The notes below the pieces were generated by a model that was not told where the DNA came from, searched no databases, and worked only from the letters and a program-made list of their open reading frames with translations. Shown here in pieces: positions 34,864-44,303 of a stretch of DNA of 64,000 bases. This DNA is from Bacteroidota bacterium (lineage in GTDB: Bacteria > Bacteroidota > Bacteroidia > Bacteroidales > Dysgonomonadaceae). How positions within the stretch are numbered: position 1 is the stretch's first letter; the number at the start of each line of letters is the position of its first letter. The stretch covers positions 55,661-119,660 of the forward strand of contig JAFADY010000045.1 of NCBI GenBank assembly GCA_023424395.1. The letters are read 5' to 3'. The position numbers and the translations under genes were made by a program.

Positions 34864-36702
34864 ATGAAAAGTTATAAAAAAACCATTACTACATTTTTCG
34901 TCTTCATTATTACTGTTTCAGCCACGGCACAACCTGCCGGAGGTTATTACGACAACGCTAACGGCGTGCAGGGAGGCGCAGCGCTAAAAACGGCATTTTT
35001 CAACATCATCAAAAATCCCAATGTGGTTTCATACGACGGATTAAAAGATGCTTATAGAACTACCGATAAACGCCCCGACGGAAAAGTTTGGGATATGTAT
35101 TCAGATGTTCCCGGCGGCACGCCACCTTATCTTTTTACCTTCGGTACCGATGAGTGTGGAAATTACAACAGCGAAGCAGATTGTTATAACCGTGAACACT
35201 CCATGCCTGCCAGTTGGTTTAATGACGGTCGTCCCATGTACAGCGACTTGTTTCACGTGTATCCTACGGATGGATATGTGAACAACAGGCGCGGAAATTA
35301 CCCTTTCGGCGAAGTGGGTATTTCATCGTGGACATCGATGAATGGATCAAAAGTGGGACAAAATACTTTTGGAAGTTACACGGCCACTGTTTTTGAACCG
35401 ATCGATGAATACAAAGGCGATTTTGCGCGGTCGTATTTTTATATGGTAACTGCTTATGAAGACAAAGTGAGCGGTTGGAATTCTCCGCAGCTTGCCGGAA
35501 ACAGTTATCCTGCTTTTAGCACATGGAGTAAAGATATGCTGCTGGAATGGCATCGGATGGACCCGGTAAGCCAGAAAGAAATTGACAGGAATAACGCCGT
35601 TGAAACTTTTCAAGACAACAGAAACCCTTATATCGATTTTCCGAATCTGCCCGAATATGTTTGGGGTGATAAAATGTCGGAAACTTTCTATTTATCTGGC
35701 GATCATCAACCCGAAGAGCCTTTAAACGCTCCTGTGGCAACCGAAGCTACCAATATTACGACTAACAGTTTTACAGCCAATTGGAATGCGGTAGAAAACG
35801 CAACTGAGTACGAACTTGAAGTCTACAGCAAAACTGAAGGTGTGGGTTTACAGACTGTTTTATCTGAAAACTTCGATGGATTTGTCGATGGAACGCCCGA
35901 CAGTGGAGTTTCAAGCAGCAATATTGCCGCTACCATCAATAATTATACCGAGACTACCGGGTGGTCGGGCACAAGCGTTTTTCAAGCCGGGGGAAGCGCT
36001 AAATTCGGATCAAGTTCAAATTTAGGCACATTGGTTACCCCTACTATCAATTTATCGGCAGACGGTGGAAATTTCAGTCTGTACTTCGATGCGATGGCTT
36101 GGAGCGGCGACTCTCAGAATTTAAAAATCTATCTCAACGATGTATTGGTACACACCGTTACCGATTTAAATAACGATGCTTCCTATACTTTCAAAAGTTA
36201 TAACATCCCTTTATCCGGAGGCACATCTTCTTCGGTTATCAGATTTGAAGGTAACCAGGCAAGCAGAGGCCGCTTTTTCTTGGATAACCTGATCATTGAA
36301 CAGGGAACTCCAAGCGTTACTACTCCCCTCCCCGGCTCTCCTTTTATCGGAATAACCGGGATAAGCTATACCGTTACGGTTGACGATCCTTCGAACTATT
36401 TTTACACAGTGAGAGCAAAAAACGCTACATCTTCGTCTATTTCTTCCAACGAAATCGCGGTGGGACAACCGACAAGCATCGATGCCGAAAAACTTCCGAT
36501 CAAAATATATTCTGCTGACGGTTCGTTATACGTACAATTAAATGAAAATTTCTCCGAAATTGAAGTTTATAATTTGTTGGGAAACAAGGTTGCACACAAA
36601 AAAGCGCAAAGTGGACTGAATATAATCCCGCTGCAAAATCAAAAATGGAATTTAGTAATTCTTAAAGTGGGAGGGCACATACAGAAAGTATGGATTAAGT
36701 AA
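34864..36702 (+). CDS. secreted endonuclease I family nuclease with type IX sorting domain
   Basis: A 612-residue exported protein. After the signal peptide (ending near TATAQ) the endonuclease I (EndA/NucM) domain covers about residues 22-280, with the catalytic/metal motif NREHSMPASWF and the downstream SDLFHVYPTDGYVNNRRGN, quoted in part. A fibronectin type III domain (about 289-325 and 488-530) is split by an inserted jelly-roll domain, and a diverged type IX sorting domain ends the protein (EVYNLLGNKVAHKKAQ to KVWIK). Expected to degrade extracellular nucleic acids for nutrition or biofilm breakdown. Own promoter and terminator. Confidence 0.9.
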   Translation: MKSYKKTITTFFVFIITVSATAQPAGGYYDNANGVQGGAALKTAFFNIIKNPNVVSYDGLKDAYRTTDKRPDGKVWDMYSDVPGGTPPYLFTFGTDECGNYNSEADCYNREHSMPASWFNDGRPMYSDLFHVYPTDGYVNNRRGNYPFGEVGISSWTSMNGSKVGQNTFGSYTATVFEPIDEYKGDFARSYFYMVTAYEDKVSGWNSPQLAGNSYPAFSTWSKDMLLEWHRMDPVSQKEIDRNNAVETFQDNRNPYIDFPNLPEYVWGDKMSETFYLSGDHQPEEPLNAPVATEATNITTNSFTANWNAVENATEYELEVYSKTEGVGLQTVLSENFDGFVDGTPDSGVSSSNIAATINNYTETTGWSGTSVFQAGGSAKFGSSSNLGTLVTPTINLSADGGNFSLYFDAMAWSGDSQNLKIYLNDVLVHTVTDLNNDASYTFKSYNIPLSGGTSSSVIRFEGNQASRGRFFLDNLIIEQGTPSVTTPLPGSPFIGITGISYTVTVDDPSNYFYTVRAKNATSSSISSNEIAVGQPTSIDAEKLPIKIYSADGSLYVQLNENFSEIEVYNLLGNKVAHKKAQSGLNIIPLQNQKWNLVILKVGGHIQKVWIK

Positions 36703-36708
36703 ATCCAA

Positions 36709-36742
36709 TAAAAAACCGAAAGCCAAAGCTTTCGGTTTTTTA
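36709..36742. terminator. bidirectional terminator
   Basis: AAAAAACCGAAAG and CTTTCGGTTTTTT stem between the convergent endonuclease and korB genes. Confidence 0.85.
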
Positions 36743-36772
36743 TCTTATACACTCGCAGCGCGAGCATTGTTT

Positions 36773-37801
36773 CTATTTCACTTCCCAAATATTGGATGAA
36801 GCAAGCAAAAAATCCGTAAACGATTTTTTAGGTTTGCGTTTTTGCACTTCGGCAATCTGATTCATATATTCTTCGTCGTACGACGGCGACTCAACCGAAC
36901 GAATCACACCGATTGCCACAGGCAAGCCCTCTTCAATGCCCATCAATGCCAGTTTGGTGTGTAGCGCGTTGTCTTTTGTGGTAGCGTCGTGCACCAGAAC
37001 ATCGTCCATGTTGTAACCGTCTTCTCCAATAGTTACGGCTTTCAGGTTCCAGCCGTCCAGCACAAGGCCTTTATTGCTTTCTTCTCCGAAAATCATTTTT
37101 TCGCCATGTTTCAGCAAAATGGTTTTATCGGCTTTCCATGCGCGGTCGGTAATTTTCTCGTGAATACCGTTGTTGAAGATCACGCAGTTTTGCAGCACTT
37201 CCACCACCGATGTCCCTTTGTGGCGCCCTGCAGCAACCATCATTTCCACGGTATTCTTTATATCCACATCAATCGCGCGGGCAAAAAACGTTCCTCTCGC
37301 ACCAAAACACAATTCGGCGGGACGGAAAGGGTCTTCTACTGTGCCGTAAGGCGACGATTTCGATACGAAACCTCTGTCCGATGTGGGAGAATATTGCCCT
37401 TTGGTAAGTCCGTAAATTTTGTTGTTGAATAAAAGGATATTAATATCGATGTTACGGCGAACAGCGTGAATAAAGTGATTTCCACCAATCGCCAGCGAGT
37501 CGCCATCACCCGTTCCCACCCAAACGCTCAGTTCGGGATTGGCCACTTTTACGCCTGTTGCGATTGCTGCTGCGCGGCCGTGAATGGTGTGCATTCCGTA
37601 TGTGTTCATGTAGTACGGCAGGCGCGACGAGCATCCGATCCCCGAAATTACCGCCGTTTTATGCGGATCGATATTGAGTTCCGACATGGCTTTGTGCAAA
37701 GAACTGAGAATGGCAAAATCGCCGCAGCCCGGGCACCAGCGAACGGCATTTTCGCTTTTATAATCTTTTGCCTGATAAGTCTTTATATTTGTTGCTTCCA
37801 T
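36773..37801 (-). CDS. korB: 2-oxoacid:ferredoxin oxidoreductase beta subunit
   Basis: A 342-residue thiamine-diphosphate subunit that, with KorA, decarboxylates 2-oxoglutarate (or a similar 2-oxoacid) to the acyl-CoA and reduces ferredoxin. It has the N-terminal CPGCGDFAILSSL motif, the ThDP/magnesium motif GDGDSLAIGGNH and the SRLPYYMNTYGMHTIHGR region. It follows korA after a 125-base spacer that holds a word-repeat island. No ferredoxin subunit gene is adjacent. Confidence 0.93.
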   Translation of the reverse strand: MEATNIKTYQAKDYKSENAVRWCPGCGDFAILSSLHKAMSELNIDPHKTAVISGIGCSSRLPYYMNTYGMHTIHGRAAAIATGVKVANPELSVWVGTGDGDSLAIGGNHFIHAVRRNIDINILLFNNKIYGLTKGQYSPTSDRGFVSKSSPYGTVEDPFRPAELCFGARGTFFARAIDVDIKNTVEMMVAAGRHKGTSVVEVLQNCVIFNNGIHEKITDRAWKADKTILLKHGEKMIFGEESNKGLVLDGWNLKAVTIGEDGYNMDDVLVHDATTKDNALHTKLALMGIEEGLPVAIGVIRSVESPSYDEEYMNQIAEVQKRKPKKSFTDFLLASSNIWEVK

Positions 37802-37814
37802 AATAAACTTGATG

Positions 37815-37926
37815 TTTTTGGATATTCAATTGTAATTCGGTCGTTTAGACATAAGAATTCAACGCTGCAATAAATCACTATTGAATTACGGCGTAGCCGA
37901 ATATCTATTGAATAACCATTGAATAT
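37815..37926. repeat. word-repeat island between korA and korB
   Basis: Irregular repeats of TATTGAATA, GAATATCTA and ATTGAATTACGG fill the spacer between the two subunit genes. Not coding. Confidence 0.5.
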
Positions 37927-39792
37927 CTACTTGTTTTCTATGATTTTAATAAACTCCTCCACCAATTCGCTCACCATAAAAGGCTGACCTTCCACGCGGT
38001 TGAAACGATACACATTTCTCAAATCTTCGAATTTGCTTTGCAGGTAGAATGCGAATTGTCCGTTATTTTGTTCCGCCACGATGATCTTTTTGTATTTGCT
38101 CAAAACATCGTGCGTGTTTTTCGGCAACGGCATAATGTGTTTAAAATGAGCGAAAGCGACTTTTTTATCTTTCGCCTGAATACGAAGCATCGCTTCCAGC
38201 AAATGTCCGTAAGTGCCGCCCCAACCAACGATGAGAGTGTCGGCGTTTTTATCGCCCAATACTTCTAATTCGGGAATGAAATCGGCAATATTTTCTATTT
38301 TCTTGCGACGCGTATCCACCATCAGTTGGTGATTATGCGGATTGGTGGAAATAACGCCCGTGAAATAATCTTTTTCAAGTCCGCCAACACGATGCATAAA
38401 ATCGGAAGTTCCGGGAACAGCCCAGTATCGAACCAGTGTTTTCTCGTCGCGCAAATATGGTTTCCACGATTTTGGGTCGCCCTTGAAATTTTCCTGTACG
38501 TATGGCGGCTTAATTTCGGGATAATCGGTCATATTGGGAATTTCCCATGCCGATGAGCCGTTGGCGATGTAACCGTCGGTAAGCAACACAACGGGAGTCA
38601 TGTGTTCCACAGCGATTTTCGATGCGGTGAAAGCACTTTCGAAACAATCGGTGGGCGATGTCGCGGCAATCACAACAACCGGACTTTCGCCGTTGCGCCC
38701 GTAAAGCGCCTGATTCAAATCGGTTTGCTCGCTTTTTGTGGGCAATCCTGTAGAAGGGCCGCCGCGCTGAACATCGATAACCACGAGCGGAAGCTCCATC
38801 ATTACGGCCAAACCCAATGCTTCGCTTTTAAGCGCTAGTCCGGGACCCGATGTGGATGTAGCCGCCAAACATCCGGCAAAACTTGCGCCGATGGAAGTCG
38901 CGATTCCGGCAATTTCGTCTTCCATTTGCAAGGCCTTTACGCCGAAATCTTTACGAGCCGTAAGTTCCTGTAAAATGTCGGTAGCGGGTGTAATGGGGTA
39001 GGAGCCGAGAAAAAGTTCCAGCCCGGCTTTTTCGGCAGCGGCAATCAAACCGTAAGCCGTAGCCGTGTTGCCGTTTACATCGGTATAAAAACCTTTCGAT
39101 GTTTCCACGGAATCAATGCGATAAGTGGACGCGGTTAAGTGAATATTGTTTCCGTAGTTATAACCGTCGGTAAGCGCTTTTATGTTTGCTTCCACAAATT
39201 TAGGCTTTTTCGCGAATTTTTGTGCCAGCAGTTGGTCGGCAATTTCGAGCGGACGATTAAACAACCAGCAAACCACGCCCAACGTAAACATGTTTTTACT
39301 GCGGAGAATATCTTTGTTTTCCAAGCCCATGTCTTCGAGCGAATTTTTCGTCATTGTGGTAATGGCTACGGGAATGGGTTGAACGGCTTCGAGTTTGAGT
39401 TCCGTAAACGGATCTTCGGTGGTGAAAAGCGCTTTTTCGAGGTCTTTTTTCTGAAACGAATCGGTGTCGTAGAGCACGATGGAGCCTTTTTTAAGAAACT
39501 GCGCGTTCACTTTCAACGCAGCGGGGTTCATAGCGACTAACACATCGGCTTTATCGCCTGAATTGTGCACGTCCTTCGACCCAATACGTACCTGAAATCC
39601 CGAAACACCTTGCAGCGAACCTTGCGGCGCGCGAATTTCGGCAGGATAATCGGGGAAAGTGGCGATTTCGTTACCGAAAATGGCCGACATGGTGGAGAAC
39701 AACGTTCCCGAAAGTTGCATTCCGTCGCCTGAGTCGCCCGAAAAACGGATGGTAACTTGTTTAATTTCTGTTACTACAGTGTTGTGTGGCAT
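37927..39792 (-). CDS. korA: 2-oxoacid:ferredoxin oxidoreductase alpha subunit (gamma-alpha fusion)
   Basis: A 621-residue subunit. The N-terminal part (about 1-195) is the gamma-type domain (VTIRFSGDSGDGMQLSG), the rest the pyruvate/2-oxoacid alpha domain (GSYPITPATDILQEL, EDEIAGIATSIGASFAG, TSTSGPGLALKSE, RGGPSTGLPTKSEQTDLNQ quoted in part). It binds the substrate side of the ThDP active site with KorB. Upstream, a near-match -7 element (TTACTTTG, 39888-39895, minus strand) could be the promoter. Confidence 0.93.
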   Translation of the reverse strand: MPHNTVVTEIKQVTIRFSGDSGDGMQLSGTLFSTMSAIFGNEIATFPDYPAEIRAPQGSLQGVSGFQVRIGSKDVHNSGDKADVLVAMNPAALKVNAQFLKKGSIVLYDTDSFQKKDLEKALFTTEDPFTELKLEAVQPIPVAITTMTKNSLEDMGLENKDILRSKNMFTLGVVCWLFNRPLEIADQLLAQKFAKKPKFVEANIKALTDGYNYGNNIHLTASTYRIDSVETSKGFYTDVNGNTATAYGLIAAAEKAGLELFLGSYPITPATDILQELTARKDFGVKALQMEDEIAGIATSIGASFAGCLAATSTSGPGLALKSEALGLAVMMELPLVVIDVQRGGPSTGLPTKSEQTDLNQALYGRNGESPVVVIAATSPTDCFESAFTASKIAVEHMTPVVLLTDGYIANGSSAWEIPNMTDYPEIKPPYVQENFKGDPKSWKPYLRDEKTLVRYWAVPGTSDFMHRVGGLEKDYFTGVISTNPHNHQLMVDTRRKKIENIADFIPELEVLGDKNADTLIVGWGGTYGHLLEAMLRIQAKDKKVAFAHFKHIMPLPKNTHDVLSKYKKIIVAEQNNGQFAFYLQSKFEDLRNVYRFNRVEGQPFMVSELVEEFIKIIENK

Positions 39793-39977
39793 ACTAAAAA
39801 TGTGATAGTTGAGTCTAATTTAATTGCTTCGATGTCAATTCAAAATAGCTTTCTTCAGGTTATTGTAAATCTTTGTAAAAGAAAGTGCAAAGTAATAAAA
39901 GACTTGGCGAATAACCAAATATTTTGAGTGGTTTAAAAGATAAAGAGACGAATATTTTTCGGAGCCTTGTGTAATAT

Positions 39978-42080
39978 CTATCGTGAAATTTTTTGAGCGA
40001 TATCAAGATTCAAAACAATTCTCACCGAAAGTGCATTGTTTTGATGGTTAATATAATTGGATATTTCATCGAAAAATGTATTGGGAAACGAAGTGTGATC
40101 GGGAAATGTTTTGAGCAGTTTTATATATTCCGAAGCGGAAAAGTGTGTTTGCGATTCAATTATTTTGTGCGTTAGCAATTGAAATAATCTGCTGTTTACT
40201 ATTTCGTTTTTTCGGTTTTCTATTTTAGTTTGCTGAATTTCACGGATACTTTTCTCGGTATCGTTACCGGTATATTTTTGATATATTTTTTGAATTTCAG
40301 CATTTTGAGTGGAATCGTCTACGGAATAATTGTTCCAAAATACAATTAGTAATCCGTTGTTTTTTAATAGGTCGTACGATTTGGTGAACTTTGTTTCAGC
40401 GGGCAGCCAATGAAATGAAGTGGCGGCGAAAATGGCATCGAAAGAGTTTTTTTCAAATTGCACATTCTCGAAAAAATCGTTGATGATTGTAATCTCTTTT
40501 AGTCCGCCGTATTTCTGTTTTAGCAAACGATACAGGTTTTTTCCGGGTTCTATTAATGTTAATTTAGAAGTCCATATTCTGCTGATGCTGTCGGTTGCAA
40601 GTCCATGTCCGGCGCCAATTTCCAATAGATTATACTTCGAGTCGGGTTTTAGAAAAACGGCTATTTCGGCAAAAACTTCTTCACTGTATTCAGGGCGTAT
40701 TTCGTTATAAATATCGGAATATGTATCGAAGTATAAATTTTGTTCATGTGTTGGTAGAGCTTTATTTTGATGATTTTCAAGTATTTCCATCTGTAATTTC
40801 AGATAACCCAACAACCCGATAGCCAATACGATGGAACCGTAAGAAAACTCTCTGATTACATTTTCGTTCATGATAAATCCCAATAATCCGGCAATTAAGA
40901 AAATAAACATCGTAAATAGCGTGAATAAAATGTTTATTCTTGCTCTCTTTGGATTTTTCCAAATTTTCTTTTCATATTTCAACGATGTTTTACTTGGGTC
41001 CTGCAATGAGCCGAAGCTTAACGTTAATCCTAAGAAAATCAAAGCGTAATTGTATGTTCTGAATAAATATTCCGGGTTCGATGAGAGATAATCGAATCCT
41101 TGAAAAAGGGGTTTTATTATTAAAAACAATCCTATAATTAGTAAAGGATACTGAATGTAACTAAGTGTGTGAAAGACTTGTTTAATGTTTTTTTTAATAG
41201 GCTTCAGAGAGCTGTCCCGCTCATTATATTTTTCTTGTAAATAGTCAACGGTATTTTTCTGTTCCGGCAGGTTTATATCGAAATTTAGTTTTTCAGCGAC
41301 TTCTTTGGAGAATGAGGTAAACAAATCGGTCATAACGAACAGCGATTTCCAATTTGATTCCAAATCGGCGTCGGAATAGGTTTGTAAAATTCTTTCGTAC
41401 AAATCTTTCGGTAAAAATTGTTTCATCTGTTTCCCGCCTTTCCCGAATGAGACGGAGAAATCGTTGTCGCAACCAATTTTCCACTCGATCATTTTCATGA
41501 ACATTGGCCTCACATAAATTTCGAGTGTTTCTTTTGCGTAGGTAATTTCTTTGCGCAGTAAACCTTTCGCAATATACGTGCTTACCCACCAAAACTCGTT
41601 GCAGGTATCGAGAAATTCTTTTTCGCTCGGTTTTCTGATGTGGTAATCCGAATCGTTGGAGTCGGGAATTTCTCGAAATAAACCATCTTTATCCAACCAT
41701 ACAATTGTTAAACTGTCGGCTTTATAGTTCGATTCTAAGAATTCGAGTGGGAAAAGTGTCAGATCAATCCGGTTGCCATCTTTAAACTGCATTAGGTAAG
41801 TATAACCGTTCTTTCTCTCAACATCGGGTTCAACGGTTTCGCCGTATGTCATTTCATACGGCAACTGGCGGATAACGATCTCGCCTAAAATATCAGTCCA
41901 ATGAGCGTCTGAGATAAAACTTTCTATATGATTTACAATGAAAACGACGTCAAAATCCTGATACTTATCGGGTTTTATATTTAAGTTCGCCCTCGATCCG
42001 TTCAGAATTACCGCTCTGATTCTGTCGTCTTCACGCGCAAAATCCAACAACAGGTTCTTTATTTCGTTTTCGGTTCTCAT
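39978..42080 (-). CDS. ANT(6)-like nucleotidyltransferase / 4-TM / SAM methyltransferase fusion
   Basis: A 700-residue protein with three parts. Residues 1 to about 285 match the streptomycin 6-adenylyltransferase (AadE/AadK) family: NGSRAN at 27-32, the metal-binding DFD at 42-44 and a third Asp106 in RIDLTL. Residues about 305-435 hold four membrane segments (about 310-326, 342-357, 383-403, 412-430) resembling small Bacteroidota 4-TM proteins. Residues about 445-700 form a class I SAM methyltransferase with motif I LLEIGAGHGLAT (485-496), an acidic residue Glu511 and FDAIFAATSFHWL. The frame is open and in-frame throughout; neither active site looks broken. A fusion of these three families is not one I know. 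Streptomycin modification is not implied. Confidence 0.8.
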   Translation of the reverse strand: MRTENEIKNLLLDFAREDDRIRAVILNGSRANLNIKPDKYQDFDVVFIVNHIESFISDAHWTDILGEIVIRQLPYEMTYGETVEPDVERKNGYTYLMQFKDGNRIDLTLFPLEFLESNYKADSLTIVWLDKDGLFREIPDSNDSDYHIRKPSEKEFLDTCNEFWWVSTYIAKGLLRKEITYAKETLEIYVRPMFMKMIEWKIGCDNDFSVSFGKGGKQMKQFLPKDLYERILQTYSDADLESNWKSLFVMTDLFTSFSKEVAEKLNFDINLPEQKNTVDYLQEKYNERDSSLKPIKKNIKQVFHTLSYIQYPLLIIGLFLIIKPLFQGFDYLSSNPEYLFRTYNYALIFLGLTLSFGSLQDPSKTSLKYEKKIWKNPKRARINILFTLFTMFIFLIAGLLGFIMNENVIREFSYGSIVLAIGLLGYLKLQMEILENHQNKALPTHEQNLYFDTYSDIYNEIRPEYSEEVFAEIAVFLKPDSKYNLLEIGAGHGLATDSISRIWTSKLTLIEPGKNLYRLLKQKYGGLKEITIINDFFENVQFEKNSFDAIFAATSFHWLPAETKFTKSYDLLKNNGLLIVFWNNYSVDDSTQNAEIQKIYQKYTGNDTEKSIREIQQTKIENRKNEIVNSRLFQLLTHKIIESQTHFSASEYIKLLKTFPDHTSFPNTFFDEISNYINHQNNALSVRIVLNLDIAQKISR

Positions 42081-42128
42081 GTATCTTGAATTTTCTGAAG
42101 AATTAAGTTTTCGGCAATTCCCTCTATT

Positions 42129-42862
42129 TCAATTTCCTGTTCGAAAATTAATGGGCATTTTTACAGAAACTCGTACGTTCCTATTACCCACTTTACCGGG
42201 AATCCACATGGGCATCATTGAAATTACCCTTAATGCTTCATTATCAAGTAAAGGATGTTCTCTTTTTATGATGGATATATTACTGATATAGCCATTTGGC
42301 TCAACAATAAATTCAAATTCAACACGTCCTTTTATTCCTTTCTCAATAGCCTCCGGCGGATATCTTACATTTTTACCAAGAAAACTCATGAGTGCGGATG
42401 CTCCACCCACAAATTCCGGTTTCGTATTTACCTTATCTTCTAAAAATACACGAAGTAATTCTTCTTCTATAGAGAATACACCGGGCACCGATACTGTTCC
42501 TTTAACCGCTTTTTTTCTTATTAGTGGGGGGACACCATTTCGGCATAGTTTTGAAAATTCGCATAGCTTCATTGTCCAACAAAGGATTTTTGAACGCTTA
42601 ATACGTGCAAATCTGTTATTACTCCGGTTTCATCTACGGTAAACCGACAAATCACTTCTCCTTGAATTGAATCCTCCATTGCTTCTTCAGGATAACGCAG
42701 TTCTGAATAAATGTATTTTAACAGATCTTTATTACCCTTAAGGAAGGTTGGAGGATTTTCATAATTTGAATATATTTGGTACGTAGTATCTTCCTTCTCT
42801 TGTGCCGACAATCCAACAGAGAATAATGCAAATAAAAATAGTAAGGTCAATTTTGTTTTCAT
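42129..42862 (-). pseudogene. TonB C-terminal-domain protein with two frameshifts
   Basis: Reads as two overlapping fragments: 97 residues with a signal peptide (42862-42569) and 147 residues (42572-42129). Removing one A from the A5 run (plus-strand T 42587-42591) and one A from the A7 run (T 42510-42516) restores a single frame of 243 codons. The product then holds two tandem TonB_C domains, each with YPEEA/YPPEA, a (H/N)PLLDNEA motif and a W-x-P near the end; the middle segment becomes NPLLDNEAMRIFKTMPKW. Both errors are extra bases in homopolymers, so genuine decay and sequencing error are both possible. No exbB/exbD nearby. Confidence 0.8.
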
Positions 42863-42883
42863 TTCGTTATGTTTATTGTTTCT

Positions 42884-43594
42884 TTAGTCCATATATATCA
42901 AAAAAACACACGGATTTTTGTGCATATCGGGCAGTTTGCCTTTCCACGATTTTACGTTTCGCGTAACGATATACTCATCGTCACAAGTGATGTTCATTGC
43001 AATACACAAACGGGTTTGCGGTTTGCAATGCTGCAAAATGTCTTGGGCGAGTTTTTGATTACGATAAGGCGTTTCGATGAAAAGTTGCGTTTGGTCTTCG
43101 TTATAGGCGCGAGTTTCCAACTGTTTGAGCGTTTTAATCCGTTCGTTTGCGTCTATGGGCAGATAGCCGTGAAACGCGAAACTTTGTCCGTTAAACCCCG
43201 ATGCCATAATCGCCATCAGCATAGACGACGGGCCCACCAACGGAACCACTTTGTAACCTTCGCGTTGCGCGATGGCTACCACATCGGCGCCGGGATCGGC
43301 AACGGCGGGGCAGCCCGCTTCGGAGATCACGCCCATGCTCTCGCCGGATTTAATCGGCAACAGATAACTTGCTATTTGGTTTTTATCTGTATGCTTGTTG
43401 AGTTCGTAAAATGTGAGAGAATCGATATTGATCTTGGGATGGCACTTTTTGAGAAACCGCCGTGCCGTGCGCACGTTTTCCACAATATAGTGCTTCAGCC
43501 CTGAAACAATTTCGAAATTATACGCGGGAATTACACGCTCAATGGGCGTATCGCCCAAGGTCATCGGGATTAAGAAAAGTGATGGTTGACTCAT
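42884..43594 (-). CDS. RsmI-like SAM-dependent methyltransferase (tetrapyrrole methylase fold)
   Basis: A 236-residue protein starting at the ATG of MSQPSLFLIPMTLG; an upstream TTG at 43618 is less likely. The tetrapyrrole-methylase fold is shown by GVISEAGCPAVADPGADVVAIAQ (quoted in part), LVGPSSMLMAIMASG and FIETPYRN. These are the features of the RsmI family, which methylates the 2'-O of C1402 in 16S rRNA, but this short Bacteroidota branch lacks the usual N-terminal TPIGN form, so the exact substrate is uncertain. Confidence 0.82.
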   Translation of the reverse strand: MSQPSLFLIPMTLGDTPIERVIPAYNFEIVSGLKHYIVENVRTARRFLKKCHPKINIDSLTFYELNKHTDKNQIASYLLPIKSGESMGVISEAGCPAVADPGADVVAIAQREGYKVVPLVGPSSMLMAIMASGFNGQSFAFHGYLPIDANERIKTLKQLETRAYNEDQTQLFIETPYRNQKLAQDILQHCKPQTRLCIAMNITCDDEYIVTRNVKSWKGKLPDMHKNPCVFLIYMD

Positions 43595-43646
43595 TATTAC
43601 ATCGGATTCGATGAACAAAAATACGAAATTTCATCGAAAAAACGGG

Positions 43647-44303
43647 TTAATATCCGATATGAATGAGATCGCTTAACGAATTGACGCGGATTTTATCCAT
43701 AAATTCACTTACCAGATTGATATCGGCCATAACCGCGAAAACCGCAACCATGAATATTATGCCGTAAATTCCGCCTGCGATATGCGCCGAGTGGTTAATT
43801 CCACCCGATTGCTTTTTATCGAGCCAAAGCGAAACTGCGACAAAAATGATCCCGAAAATAAATGCCGGAAGCCAAATGGGGATAAACATAACTCCCATAA
43901 AATTCATGGGGTTAATGAGGATATAAGCGAAAATGATGGCCGAGACCGACCCCGAAGCGCCCAAACCATGATACGCTTGGTTGTTCTTATTTTTCAGGTA
44001 TGTTGGGAAAATAGAAATAGGTAACGCCGTAACATAAAGCAAGATATAATAGATAGATCCGGTTGGCATGTCGAAAGTTGCTTGAAACGCTTTTTCAATG
44101 TCCACACCAAAGAAAAATAGTGTAAACATATTAAAGATCAGATGTGTGTAATCGGCATGCAACACGCCGTATGTAAACAGCCGATGCCATTCGCCCCGTT
44201 TAACTGCGGGTGGGTAGAAGATCAATCGTTCAATAAGCGAACGATTGCTGAAAGCCGTTATAGAAACAACTACGGTTAAGGCTATTATAATGTAGGTGAT
44301 CAT
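43647..44303 (-). CDS. rhomboid family intramembrane serine protease
   Basis: A 218-residue multi-spanning protein. The catalytic serine lies in GASGSVSA and the histidine in HSAHIAGG, and the family's WHRLFTYGVLHAD and HLIFNMFTLFFFG motifs are present. The ATG at 44303 overlaps the stop of the NUDIX gene (ATGA, 44303-44300), so the two are translationally coupled; an earlier in-frame start at 44345 would be internal to the upstream gene. Confidence 0.9.
   Translation of the reverse strand: MITYIIIALTVVVSITAFSNRSLIERLIFYPPAVKRGEWHRLFTYGVLHADYTHLIFNMFTLFFFGVDIEKAFQATFDMPTGSIYYILLYVTALPISIFPTYLKNKNNQAYHGLGASGSVSAIIFAYILINPMNFMGVMFIPIWLPAFIFGIIFVAVSLWLDKKQSGGINHSAHIAGGIYGIIFMVAVFAVMADINLVSEFMDKIRVNSLSDLIHIGY

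Noticed and set aside
39978..42080. Streptomycin resistance gene
   Set aside because: The N-terminus matches the ANT(6) family, but fusion to membrane and methyltransferase parts makes a simple resistance assignment unsupported.
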